64,000 bases of DNA from assembly GCF_018320785.1 (NCBI RefSeq), contig NC_054884.1, positions 20,833,667 through 20,897,666 on the forward strand, given 5' to 3'. The first letter of the stretch is position 1, and each line of letters starts with the position of its first letter. The notes beneath the pieces are model-generated. The model had not been told where the DNA came from. It worked only from the letters and a program-made list of their open reading frames with translations, and made no database searches. Below, piece by piece: positions 1 to 10,598 of the stretch. The position numbers were made by a program, and so were the translations under genes. The DNA comes from Cheilinus undulatus (Eukaryota; Chordata; Actinopteri; Labriformes; Labridae).

Positions 1-2499
1 AAGGCACTCCTTTAGTGTCTCTTCCCTCTCATATTTAAGGCTGAAATTTTGCTGCTTTAAAAGTGGAGAAGACATGAATGAAATCACATTTTTGCATTAT
101 TTACCCAAGAACAAGACCTACATTTCAAGCCTAATTTATACTTCTGCATCAAATGCCATAACATATTTTATAAGTTCACGTACAGTGTGGTACAGAACTT
201 TCAAGCATGTTTGGGTCAAAACTGAAGTAAGGCGTTTAATGGTGAGCAAGCCCACCTGAGGGTACCATCGGGCGTTAGGGAGGATTGAGACGACCCAGGT
301 TGTGCACTGGCTGTCTTTGCATATTACCAGGGGCATGGGAAAATAATCTGTTGAAAAAATAAAATCCATACTTATAGGACAGAGTAAGGGGTGGATGTGG
401 CAAGTTATCATGGCCTAGGGCAGGTAGTAAGGTTGCCATGAGCCCCTGCTACAGATGTTGCAAGGGCCTGAAAACCAGCAGTGATCTCGAGGCATTTTAC
501 CACAGGCGGAAAGGCCCAGACAAAAGAGATGCCGTCAGGCTTGACCTTGGCTGCCGAGTGACACACGTGTGTTAATGTGTCGAGCTTGACTCTGATTCCC
601 CTCCAGCCCTGGGTTGTGGCACAAGGGGCCCTTTGATGACCTTTGCACCCGACATACCTAAAGCTTATGCACCACTGTAGCTCAGAACCCTACACATAAG
701 ACTATGCATTAAGGTTGCATACAACCAACCAATTAATCTACTTGCCAACTTCCGACAATTATCAAGAGTACATTTCCTTATCCACATTCCTGTCATCTGC
801 CACAACTAATTCAACAGCTGTACATTCCATCTCCTCCAACATCATCTCTTTTTCTCTTTTGCTGTAACTACTGCTCAGTAGTTATCCAACTTAACTCCAA
901 CATAATACATCTAGTTTCAGTTGCCATGATTTTCTGTACACAATCAAGTAGAGTAGGCAGAATATTGCAGAGCTATGCGGTCATACCAGTGCACAATTAT
1001 GTGGTGCTTAGGGTGGTGTAGCTCAGTACAGCATGGCTATGACATGGATTTAACATCACAGTATAAACCAGTATTTACATATATCTACAGCTCATAGGCC
1101 CCATTTTTAACTAAAGAAAACCATAAACAGATCTCAAAGTTGGCTGGTTTAGTTTTATTTAATACAGTCATAGATAAGCTACAAGTTGTAGGTCCTTAAA
1201 TTGTAGGGAATTTGGACAATTTATTGACACACTTACTGCTGAAATGATAATGAAAAGCTAAGAAAAGGGAGGAGGAGCCATCCCTTATGTAACATTATTA
1301 AACATTGTTGCCCATAAACCACCCTTAAACAAAGGATGGTTCCCTAAGATGTTTAGCTAAGCAGTGGTGGGGCTAACAAGGGATGTGCATGATTAGCTGG
1401 ATAAATTTGGACATCAAATAAGCTGGTGCACGATTTACAAATTGGCTAAAATAATCTGTTTTGTTTTGTTTCTTTTTTTTATAAACATGGGCCTGAAATC
1501 CCAGCCAAATGCTCTTTCAAGGCTGTAATAAAGCCTCACACCACTAGTAGCCACTGTAGTTTCAGTTAATGGCCACTGCCTTTCTGTCAGAGCTTTCCCT
1601 GGCACTTTGCAGACATTAACATGAGAAGTTTAGTAGTTAGCATGTTGTATGAACAGCGAGGTATGACCTCTTTTCTTATTAGAAAATTGAAATAAAGTTG
1701 TGTGTATGTCACACTTGCTGTAACTGCTCAACGGAAGTGATGAGTAACCACTTTAAGCACGATATTTATCTGTAAAGAAGAACGAAGGCTGGTGGAACTT
1801 TAGCCACACTTGAGTCAGTATACTCAGCAGGGCTCATGTCATGTACCCACTGACACGACAATCCTGTGAGGAATTTGACTTTTTTTCTGAGCATTTTCTC
1901 CAATTTAGACTCATTTTAATGCAATTTAAATGCACGTTAAGCTGAATAAGGAAATAGTCACTTGGAACATCCTTAGTGCTACTTGTTGTAAAATCAGAGC
2001 AAATACTACTTACATTTGTTGTTATATCTTAAAATGCAGACTATTATGTTGCCTGCTTTAAATGTTAATTGTCTTTTTAATGCTAAGAAATCTTTTTTTT
2101 TTTTAAGATTACCTACATTTAAAACTGTACAACGTGAAAATAAGAAGATGACATTAGCATTTGAACCTCCCAACAGAGCAGGAAGCCACATAAAAATGGC
2201 CACTGGTTGGATAAAAAATTAAATGTAAAAAGAAGAATCAAATAAAACTATACTTAATCCTGTTAATTCAACCCTGCTTTGACCTTTTATTGCTTGCCTA
2301 AAATATTTTTTCTCTCCCTTTATGAGTGACACTAACTTTTGAGCAGTGGAAAAGCTTAAAAAAGTAAAGAATTGGTATTGCAACTCAGCCATCATTATGG
2401 ATTACTCTTAGTCTTGGTATAATAAAATAAGGATGACTGGTAAACTAAAAAAAATATATAATAATAATAATGATAATAATTAGCTATTCAGACCAAATT
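1..2499. other. non-coding, no gene recognised
   Basis: I see no exon with both splice sites and family similarity here. The open frames are short and look random. A segment at about 1378-1440 resembles, in inverted orientation, a segment at about 7830-7925 (GGGATG, TTAGC and AAATTTG blocks), so both may be remnants of one dispersed DNA-transposon family. If fra10ac1 begins to the left of the window, this stretch is part of a long intron. That is inferred only from the missing upstream exons. Confidence 0.5.
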
Positions 2500-2690
2500 T
2501 GTTTTTTAAACCAGGCTGTAAACATGCTTACTTCAGCTGGGCATCTTAGAATAGGTGTTAATGGGACTTTTGGAGTTTTTGAGCAAGCCTCAAGTGGACT
2601 CTAGAGGAACTGCAGTTTTTTGCAATCCGATGTTGGTTTAATTTTCCTACACTGAAGGTTGCTGTTTGGGACTCACTCATAAAAACACTT
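2500..2690 (+). repeat. dispersed repeat copy (shared with 20660-20875)
   Basis: This segment shares an ordered series of blocks with 20660-20875: 'accaggctgtaaac', then 'gcctcaagtggac', then 'tgcaattttttgca'-like text, then a gene-poor AT tail. Two separated copies in one window show a dispersed repeat. It resembles a repeat I know to be common in percomorph genomes. I cannot assign it firmly to a SINE or a DNA-element class. Confidence 0.6.
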
Positions 2691-4190
2691 CTCAACAACA
2701 CCATTAAGTGGAGTAAAGCGTATAATAACTCTTAGTTATGGCCCAGGGTCCAGTGCTTAAATTACAAAGAAACACATAAGGTCAGTAAAATTTCAATATA
2801 CTTTGAAGCATGTTTTTGAAGCAAGAGCATTTCTCTGTGATGAAGAGTACTGGATGTTAAAATGTGTCTTAAGCATCTCTGCATGCTGGAGTAGACAGAC
2901 ATGTGGGATGTTGAGACATGCAGGCACTTTGTTCCAACTTTTTTTTTCTGGGTTTCCCTTCTGGCATAAATTAAAGCTTTAGTCTCGCTGTCAGGAGGGA
3001 GGTTAAAGGACAAAGGTAGCTGAGGCTAGGCTTATTTTTGGTGGGCCTCCTGTCAAAGTAAATGGAGTGTGGTCTTGCCTTATGTAACTCGCCTGTGTTT
3101 GGGGGAAAATATGGGTTTAACATTCCTGCTGCAACACTCCGTCCTACAGTGAAGGACTCAGTTGTGACCCACCACTTCCATCTTTGTTTAACTCACACTG
3201 TTAGTGTGAGGCAACTTCAAAAAAAAAGTGTGCTTCCATTATTAGGTATAAAAATAGGAAATTATCCGAAACTGTGTTTCTATAGCTTATTTTTGACTGT
3301 TGTAGCACATCTTCACTTTTTCAAATTGTTTTTAATTATGCTGTTGTATCAAAACAGATATCTATTTTGTTTGATCTTTACCAGTATTATAATGGAGTTC
3401 AAAATTCTGGTGTTGTTACAACCCTAGGGTGACAATAATTTAAAGATAAGTCTTCTGTTTGCTATAGCTACTACGGCTTTGGCTTTGCTTTGGTTCAAAC
3501 ATAGACTAGATTTGTAGTCTGTAAAGATATCCTGCTGGGCTCCGTTGTGCAACACAGAATAAATAATCTGCTGAACACTAATTGCTAACTGTTTAGAAGT
3601 GATAGCTCATTAGCCTGCCGGCCACCCAGAGTTGCTTTTGTTATCTTTAATGTGTGTATCTTTGTTTTTGAACACGTTAAACATTGAAATCAAGAAGTTA
3701 AATTATTCCTCAATAGTTTGCTGAGGGAGAGATAGATTCAGTATGGGTTTTTGAATACCAAATGGATAAACAACTCTCAGTGGTATGTACTGCTCTTTGG
3801 TCTACTAAGTTAACAGGATGCTGTGCAGTAAATCAGAGTTGCAAAATACAGCATTGAACTTCAGGTCAGCTTCCTGGGACTGCTTGTCAATATGAAAGAC
3901 AGACGTAAAAGGCTAAATCTGAATCAGGGTATGAGGAGGGAGAGCGTGTTTGGAAAAAGAAACAGCCTTTTGAAGGCCAGGTAGACTCCCAGTATTTGAA
4001 AAATCTACCTGGGGGGCAGTGAGTGTTTCCCACAGACTGAGAATTTATTAAAGGTGATCGACCCTGTTGAGGGGTGGGGGGTGGAGTGTGCCGTTGCTGT
4101 TTTTCAGTCAACTCTGAATTCACAAGCTCAATAACTACTCCACATGAATGCTACAGATTGAATGTTCAGTCTGATCTGCACTTTCTGGTC
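2691..4190. other. non-coding, no gene recognised
   Basis: There is no supported exon. The longest open frame (3062-3427, +) has no recognisable domain or splice context. Near 4020 the text 'gtgtttcccacag' resembles a hAT-type terminal sequence, but I found no matching partner end nearby. Confidence 0.5.
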
Positions 4191-4196
4191 AGATTT

Positions 4197-5015
4197 AAAG
4201 TTCATTGCATTTAATTCTTGTCCAAATTTGTGTATTTTTGCTAAGGAAACAGGCCCCAGAATCTTTGATATGGAAGGAATAGTTTGGCGTTTTGGGATGT
4301 ACAACAGTTAAAGTATCACATTTAATGCTTACGTGTACCAAGGTCAGTTTATGGTTTTGAGGGGAATTGTGTACAGAACTATGTCTTGTGATTGCCCATA
4401 GACCTTGACATAAAAAGTTGCTGAAAGTTGTCATGAAATTGTCCAAACCCTCAGTTGTTTGATAGATTTTGTCACCTATTGACAAGTCTCATAGTTTCCT
4501 TTGGGCCCAAGCCTTAATGCTAAGCTAAGCTAGTAGAGCTGTGTTTACGGACTTAAGAGTAGTATCCAGGAGTGATTCTAGAGTCTGCTATGTATATTAT
4601 TAAAATTTACAAGGATCACAATCTAATTTACAAAATTTAAAGCACAGAAAAAATAGGGCAACAAAAACTTTGCATGCGCCACAAGCTGTTTTTGCTAGAT
4701 GGGGCCTAATCAGGCAGGTTTTCTTACTGTCATTGCAAACTTTGCACATTTTGAGCCACTGCTGTGGTTTACAGTTTGGCAGACTAAGTTACTCTGTGGT
4801 CAGTTTTCAAATTAACTGCACTTAATTCTTGTCCAAATTTGAGTAGTTTTGCTATGAAAACAGGTCCCTGAATCAGTGATAAAGGGATTAGTTTGGCGTT
4901 AAGGGATGTCCAACAGTCAAAGTATCATCTATTGTACTTAAAAACAAGTGTACCAAGGTCAGTATATGGTTTTGAAGGGAATTGTGTGCAGCACTATTTG
5001 TTGTAATTGCCTAGA
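4197..5015 (+). repeat. direct repeat pair A (4197-4410 and 4805-5015)
   Basis: Two stretches about 600 bp apart share long ordered blocks: 'ttaattcttgtccaaattt', 'agtttggcgtt', 'gtgtaccaaggtcagt', 'atggttttga', 'ggaattgtgt'. They are diverged direct copies. A second pair (B) is interleaved: 4645-4760 and 5825-5935 share 'gggcaacaaaaactt', 'agatggggcc', 'atcagg', 'actgtcatt' and 'aaactttgcacatt'. The arrangement A-B-A-B suggests either duplication of one unit or two insertions of one composite repeat. The family is not recognised. Confidence 0.65.
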
Positions 5016-5824
5016 GAGCTGAATTTGACTCTCCTTACTTTCCTCTCAATGTACAGGGATTAAACATGAAAGACAAAAATACATAAACTTGCTAAGTGTT
5101 AGTATTAAGATTTAGATAAGTACAAGCCTTTGTTTGTATTATTTCAAGTTTATGTAAAAGGATCCCTATATTTTACTAGAGTAGCAACTAGTGTTCCTGG
5201 GGTCCCAAATTAACCACCATTACACAAGGAGATATTCATTTTAGTCCCCATACAATTCTACACCCACAAGCAAAATCCCACAACTCACCCAGCACCCTAC
5301 ACCAATCCTTCCCCAAACACCACCAACTACAGTAGATTCAAGAAAATAGAGGAAAAAGTGAAACAAAATTTGATACATTCCTCTGCAAGAATGTCACAGA
5401 GGCAGTACTTTTTCCATCTAAACACATAATTAATGAGAATGACTGTGACATTAAAACCATAGAATTAACAGAAGCATTATTTTCAGTGGAGAATTTCTTG
5501 CTTTTAGAGATCATATTCATTTCTATGAATACATTTTTTTTTTTTTGCGATCATTTTTAAAGCACATTTTACTGGTCCACCTTTTCGAAGAACATGGCAA
5601 CTTATTCCACTGGATGAAAGCCTTGTACAAAACCGTTTTCTTTATAGCACATGCTCTCGGCACAAGAACTACAATGTGACCATGCGTGACCTGCCGAGAA
5701 ATATGATACAAATATGAATATTGGAATATGAGACACCAACAAAAAGTGTTTTTTTTTTTTTTGAATTTGCAAGGTTTACATTAGTATTATTTTCACACTA
5801 TAATACAAAGCATAGTGAATAAAA

Positions 5825-5960
5825 CACAGGGCAACAAAAACTTAGCATCACAATGTACGATTGTTGTCAGATGGGGCCCCATCAGGGAAGTTTCCTACTG
5901 TCATTTCAAACTTTGCACATTGCACCCCTACTGGCCTGGGGCCCAAAGCTGACAAGCACT
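5825..5960 (+). repeat. second copy of interleaved repeat B
   Basis: This matches 4645-4760 in ordered blocks (see repeat pair A). It continues into 'gcacccctactggcctggggcccaa', which resembles the terminal text of a hAT-like element. The stretch between 5016 and 5825 holds only T-runs (5526-5545, 5750-5762) and no supported gene. Confidence 0.55.
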
Positions 5961-6021
5961 GCCTCTGGAGGTATCAATCTGCCATCCAATATCCAAATAT
6001 TTCCAAACTGATCATCTAAAG

Positions 6022-6363
6022 AAGGGGTCACCAACCTTTAGGTCATGATCTTCTGGTTGATCTTTGAGACATAACAAGTAGATCTTTAACCTCTGATGCT
6101 CATGAAGTCCAACTCTGAGTTTCAGTCGCTCCTTTAGTTTTTAGTTTGAGGGCCCTTGACTGTTAAAATGATGTGATTAATTCATTCCCTTTTCTCACTG
6201 ATAGACTGAAGATGGTCAACAATAATTTAAATGTGGGAAAATTAAATAATATTGATCAAAAAGCAAATATCACTTCTTCTTTTTCCTCTGTGAATTTGTA
6301 CAAGTAGATCTACTCTCTTAGCCTCATCGTACATCTTTAGTTGGAAAAGGTTGGTGACCTCTG
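6022..6363. mobile_element. hAT-like MITE, 342 bp
   Basis: The ends are inverted repeats: the left starts 'aaggggtcaccaacct' and the reverse complement of the right starts 'cagaggtcaccaacct'. Eight-base flanks match at seven of eight positions (6014-6021 'atctaaag', 6364-6371 'gtctaaag'), as expected for a hAT target-site duplication. There is no coding capacity, so it is a non-autonomous element moved in trans. The boundaries are good to within a base or two. Confidence 0.8.
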
Positions 6364-6371
6364 GTCTAAAG

Positions 6372-8194
6372 TCTTAAAAGGTCTATTGAACTTAAAATGG
6401 ATCAATAGAAAATTTTGACATAGTAAAATTACAGATTGCTTATTTAACTTTGATTCCAAATTAGATTGTTATTCAGTCCAAGACAAGCCAAGTTGAGGTC
6501 ATCCTCTGTGCATTTTCACTGGCCATCCCAGAGTGACTAAAAAGTGAAAAGGCATTGGCTCAGTCTGTCACTGCCTGCGACGTCATCCAGTGAATGTTAA
6601 TCAGGCAGCCATCTGTCCTGTGGTGTATCCATCCTGATCTCAGGCCACTGGCTGGTGGCATTAGTGGCCATTGACGTAGGAGGACAGGAGTTCCCTCTCT
6701 TAATGGGTTTATTCAGTCAACCTGACACTAGTTCTTTTCACGGCGTATGTGAGGCTCACATGATGTGTGAGGATACCCACTTACCAAGAAACCATGCTGA
6801 TCCTCTTTTTTTATTCCAAGGGTTTTAACAGAAAACCCACACAGGAGCTTTTGTGTAAAGCCTGTAAGAGGGGATGCTCTTAGTGGCACCATATTGAAAA
6901 GCTGCCCTTTGATCATTCCAAAAGTGAATAACATCGTGTTTATAAGCTTTCTTTTTTGTGAATAGAGTGGAAACTATTAGAAAAATGAAGAATTGTTTCC
7001 CAGCCTTGATTACTTCTAGTTTTTGACATTTATGTCAAAAAAGTTGGTAAGAAACAGATTACTGTAGCTGGAGGGTAAAACTCATTCAGACTTATCTTGT
7101 TTAACCTTGGAGTGTATCAAATTCTTTTATATTCAACACTGAACCGCCTCTATGAAGCGGCAAGGGGATTCAGTACTTTGTTCAAGGGCGCTCAGTTTTG
7201 TTTAGACAAAAGGCACAGGCTTTTACCTCCCCTCTTAGCAGATAAAAGCTGGAGTTTGTACAAAAGGAAGATGTGTTTGAATGTTTGATATGTGTGTGTT
7301 TGTGTAACAGAGAGAGTAGGATGTCATGGAAGACTTCCAGCGCGGTTGTAATTGACGTCACCGATGATGGTAAAGAAGAGACAGGAGTGTCTCAGGCCTC
7401 CTGGCACCTGTCTGTCCACATGGCATAGTGTTGGCAAAGAGTTGATAGGATGACCCTGTCCAAAGTTACACCCACACGGTGTCAGACAAGTATGAGTCAT
7501 CACAGATTTAAAGGCACAGCTTGCTTCACAGTTCTACTTAATAGAACTATTTTGAGCTTTAAACAGTAGGAATAAAGGTAGCAGTGTTTGTGGAAACTTT
7601 TAATTTAATTACAATATTTTGAGTGAGGCTTCAAGAAAGATGTTGCTGTTTGTATTTAACCTTGTAACCCTTTTATTATGACAAAGATTTGTGTGCTGTT
7701 TTTATATTTAATAATCATTTGTATTTGTATTTACTCTTTTTAAGTTTTTTTTTGGCAATTTTAATTTATTTTCTGTTTTATATTAATCCTATTGCACCAA
7801 TTTCAGGCCTGTGTTTATAAAAAAACGAAAGATTCGTAGTTAAACCAACTCATGAATCTTGCGCCGGCTAATTCGATGATCAAATTTAGCCATTTAGCTG
7901 GCTAACCGCACGCATCCCTAATTTATACTGCCAAAATGTACGGCCAATATATTGGCTGTAAACATCAACAAAAATGTTCCTATCTAACAATAATATATTT
8001 AATATTTTAAGGTAATATCTTCCAATCCCAATATCATGCCAATAATATTGTGCACCCCTAACAGAAATGACCAAGAATATATCAAGCACACATCAGCAAT
8101 GAATGGGCCTCCGAGCTGCACTGGCTAATTGACAATCCTTAGATCTCTTCTTCTGTGAAGTAATATCAAGCCATTCTAAAAAAATATAACCATA
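6372..8194. other. non-coding, mostly unassigned
   Basis: No exon is supported. At 7805-7925 and 7930-8060 there are AT-rich pieces ending in 'gcatcccta' and 'gcacccctaa', which resemble hAT-type termini, but no clean pair of ends could be drawn. The 7097-7288 open frame has no recognisable domain. Confidence 0.45.
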
Positions 8195-8290
8195 TTGTAC
8201 CCCATAGTGTCCCAAACTTTTGCCACTGAGGGCAACATGAAGAAAAATAAACGGATGTCAGGGCCACCTTGATACAATTCTCCTTTAGAG

Positions 8291-9475
8291 CAGAGGTTTT
8301 CAACCTTTTCAGCCTGCAACCCCCAAAATAAAGGGACAAGAGACCGAGGACCCCCACTGTGCCTATAGGTTCACAGCCATGAACATTCAAGAATAGTCAT
8401 GTGCAGACAAGGCTGCTCATGAGGGGGAGCTTTCTGGGACCCATTCAAACTTGGGGCCCATGTTTAAGTTAAGCCGTGATATCCATATATTTATCCTGAA
8501 TAATAACCACTTTTACCAAAGCAACAAAAATCCCAAATATCTTTTTGTTATTCATTTGTGCCTTAGTATCTTATTCTTAAAAATGTAAACCCATTTTCTT
8601 AAAAACAGAATTAAAGTGGGTTAAAAGGTGCTAAAATGGGTAAAAAATGGCAAGAATTGGTGAAAAAAGTGGGGAGATGGGATTTTAAAAGTAATGGAAA
8701 TGGGTTGGTAGTGGCAAAAAAGAGAAAAGAATGGCTATAATGGGTTTAAAGTGGTAAAAACAGGTGGCAATTTTGATTAAATGGGGTTTAAAAGTGGAAA
8801 AAAGTGGTTGGAACTGGCCAAAATGGGTAGAGGCAGAAACATAGGCAAAAATTGGCAGAAATTGGATAAACTGGCAAAAATGGGCATCACTAATAGTGAA
8901 ATGTGGTTAAAATTTGAAAAAATGGGCATCAAAAGTGGTAAAAAGGGGCTGATAGTGCTAATAATGGGTCAACAGAAGCAATAATAGGCAAAAATTGACA
9001 AAGGGGGGAAAACAATATGTTCAAAGTGGTGGGGGGGAAAGTGATGAAAACTGGTTAAAATCAGGTAAAAACGGTATAGAGTGGCAAAGTGGGTAAAAAG
9101 TGGCAAAAAAAACGGTCCAAATTGTGCAAAAATTGATGAAAGTTGTCACTGATAGTGGCAAAATTGTGAAGGGAAAGTGGTTAAAAATAGGCACAAATAG
9201 ATATTTTCAGTATTAAAACCCCATAACAGTTTGACATGCTTTTCAGCTCCCAAATGAGGGAACAGTTATTTAGGATTCTAGCACCAAAGCTACTGATAAA
9301 ATGTTTTTATTTTATATTTAACTCATTTCATGCTTATACTTTCATTAAAATGGCTAAAATTTACAGTTTGATATCATTTAAGAAATATTCTCTATTTTTT
9401 TAATGCAACTGGTGACCCCCTCTCAGTGTCTCACAACCCCCAAGGGGGTCCTGACCCCAACGTTGAGAACCACTG
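8291..9475. mobile_element. inner hAT-like element nested in the outer one, 1185 bp
   Basis: It is flanked by a perfect 8-bp target duplication, 'ctttagag', at 8283-8290 and 9476-9483. The ends are inverted repeats: left 'cagaggttttcaacctt', right reverse complement 'cagtggttctcaacgtt' (14 of 17 match). It carries no transposase, but the middle holds about 600 bp of minisatellite-like repeats. The perfect duplication compared with the 7/8 flanks of the host element fits a younger insertion into an older one. Confidence 0.85.
8595..9200 (+). repeat. minisatellite-like array inside hAT
   Basis: Imperfect short units built on 'tggcaaaaa', 'tgggttaaaa' and 'gtggtaaaaa' recur about every 20-24 bp through the core of the inner hAT element. 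The same unit type forms a separate array at 12.1-13.56 kb. The open frame at 8781-8984 is a by-product of the repeat, not a gene. Confidence 0.8.
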
Positions 9476-9926
9476 CTTTAGAGTATTAAAGATTAAAGAG
9501 TATTAAATATCTTTAAAGGGGTGTTGGTGGTTGAATGGCATGCTTGTAAATTGTACCTCTGGACAGAGCTTACAGCTGGGCAGATGAGTGTAGTTTATGC
9601 TGCTGCTGGTTGCCTTATTCCTTCTATTTTTATTTATCAAGGGGTTATGAATTTAGATATATTTACTAGTTTGGTTGTCAGTATGTTTACCACTTATGTT
9701 GCTGTCAAGGAAAAACATGTCATTGAATTCTTCTTGTCAAAATGTTTATTTGCAGAGTTAACAAAGCAGTACCGCCTTGTGTCAAATGTATGAAATACAA
9801 CATATTCAAGCTTCATGTTCTAATGAGGGCAATATTTCATTTTATGTTTTAGAATTTGCAGACTTAAAATAGACCATGGGCCCCAATTGGCCCCCTGGTC
9901 ATAGTTTGTACACCCCTGTTGTAGCC

Positions 9927-10598
9927 TATCCCTTGGAAAGGAGCCAGAAGTGTCTTTTTAGCTTACGTCACAGCTCGCTAATCTGATATAGCACGTGAGG
10001 ATAAATTGCCCCACAGCCCAAGTGGCCCAAAGCAATGACAACCAGCATCACCTCACCTGAATGTTTACAGCGTCTCATTCTTGAGCAGGTGAGGGCAGAC
10101 ATCACTTTCCTTCAGAGTAAGGAGCAGTTTTCGCCTGTGTGCCAAGAATGGACTGCTCTGACGCACACGCTCCCCCTGCTACAATCTGGAGGAACCTTGG
10201 AGACTAGATCAATGCCATCCTAAGCTCCTCTGGGGATAATAGGCAGGCTGTGCAGCGGCTGGAGGGAAGCCTGAGGGGATGAGGCGAGCTGCAGAAAGGG
10301 ATATGAGAAGGGGCAGGGGGATAAGGAGAAAGGGGTGTGGAATAGACAGAAGGAAGGGGGTGAGGAGAGGTTGTCTGACACAATCTGAACTATTTAGAGA
10401 CTTTAAGACTGTATTTCTTTATCCTGATATACATTTTCCTTTATAACAGTTCTAGTCTACATGGCTTATTTTTTGTCATTCTTTAACACACTGAAAATAT
10501 GTGTCCATCCACTGTCAAGGCTTTGTGGCTTGTTAAATCCTAATTAATCACAAACAAAAAATAAAACAAATTTTATCTATTGTCTTCTGGTCCTTTAG
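9927..10598. other. non-coding, probable fra10ac1 intron
   Basis: This is the stretch immediately 5' of the first visible fra10ac1 exon. It includes a GA-rich run near 10260-10370. The short open frame at 10035-10223 has no splice or domain support. The polypyrimidine tract and AG acceptor of the exon lie at 10585-10598. Confidence 0.5.

Larger units (their letters stand above)
8203..9918. mobile_element. outer hAT-like element, interrupted by a second hAT
   Basis: The left end reads 'catagtgtcccaaacttttg' and the right end, reverse-complemented, reads 'caggggtgtacaaactatga', forming imperfect inverted repeats. The flanks 8195-8202 'ttgtaccc' and 9919-9926 'ttgtagcc' match at seven of eight positions, a hAT-type 8-bp duplication. 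The terminal wording (contrast of 'ccactgagggc' near the left and 'gggccccaattgg' near the right) is like Charlie-type hAT elements of vertebrates. Removing the inner element leaves roughly 520 bp, so this too is non-autonomous. Confidence 0.75.

Noticed and set aside
3062..3427. 121-residue open frame on the + strand
   Set aside because: No domain, no family likeness, no splice or promoter context; the composition looks random.
8781..8984. 67-residue open frame rich in Lys, Gly and Met
   Set aside because: It lies wholly in the minisatellite-like core of the hAT element.
10035..10223. Possible extra fra10ac1 exon
   Set aside because: The translation does not match the FRA10AC1 family and no acceptor/donor pair with the right phase is present.
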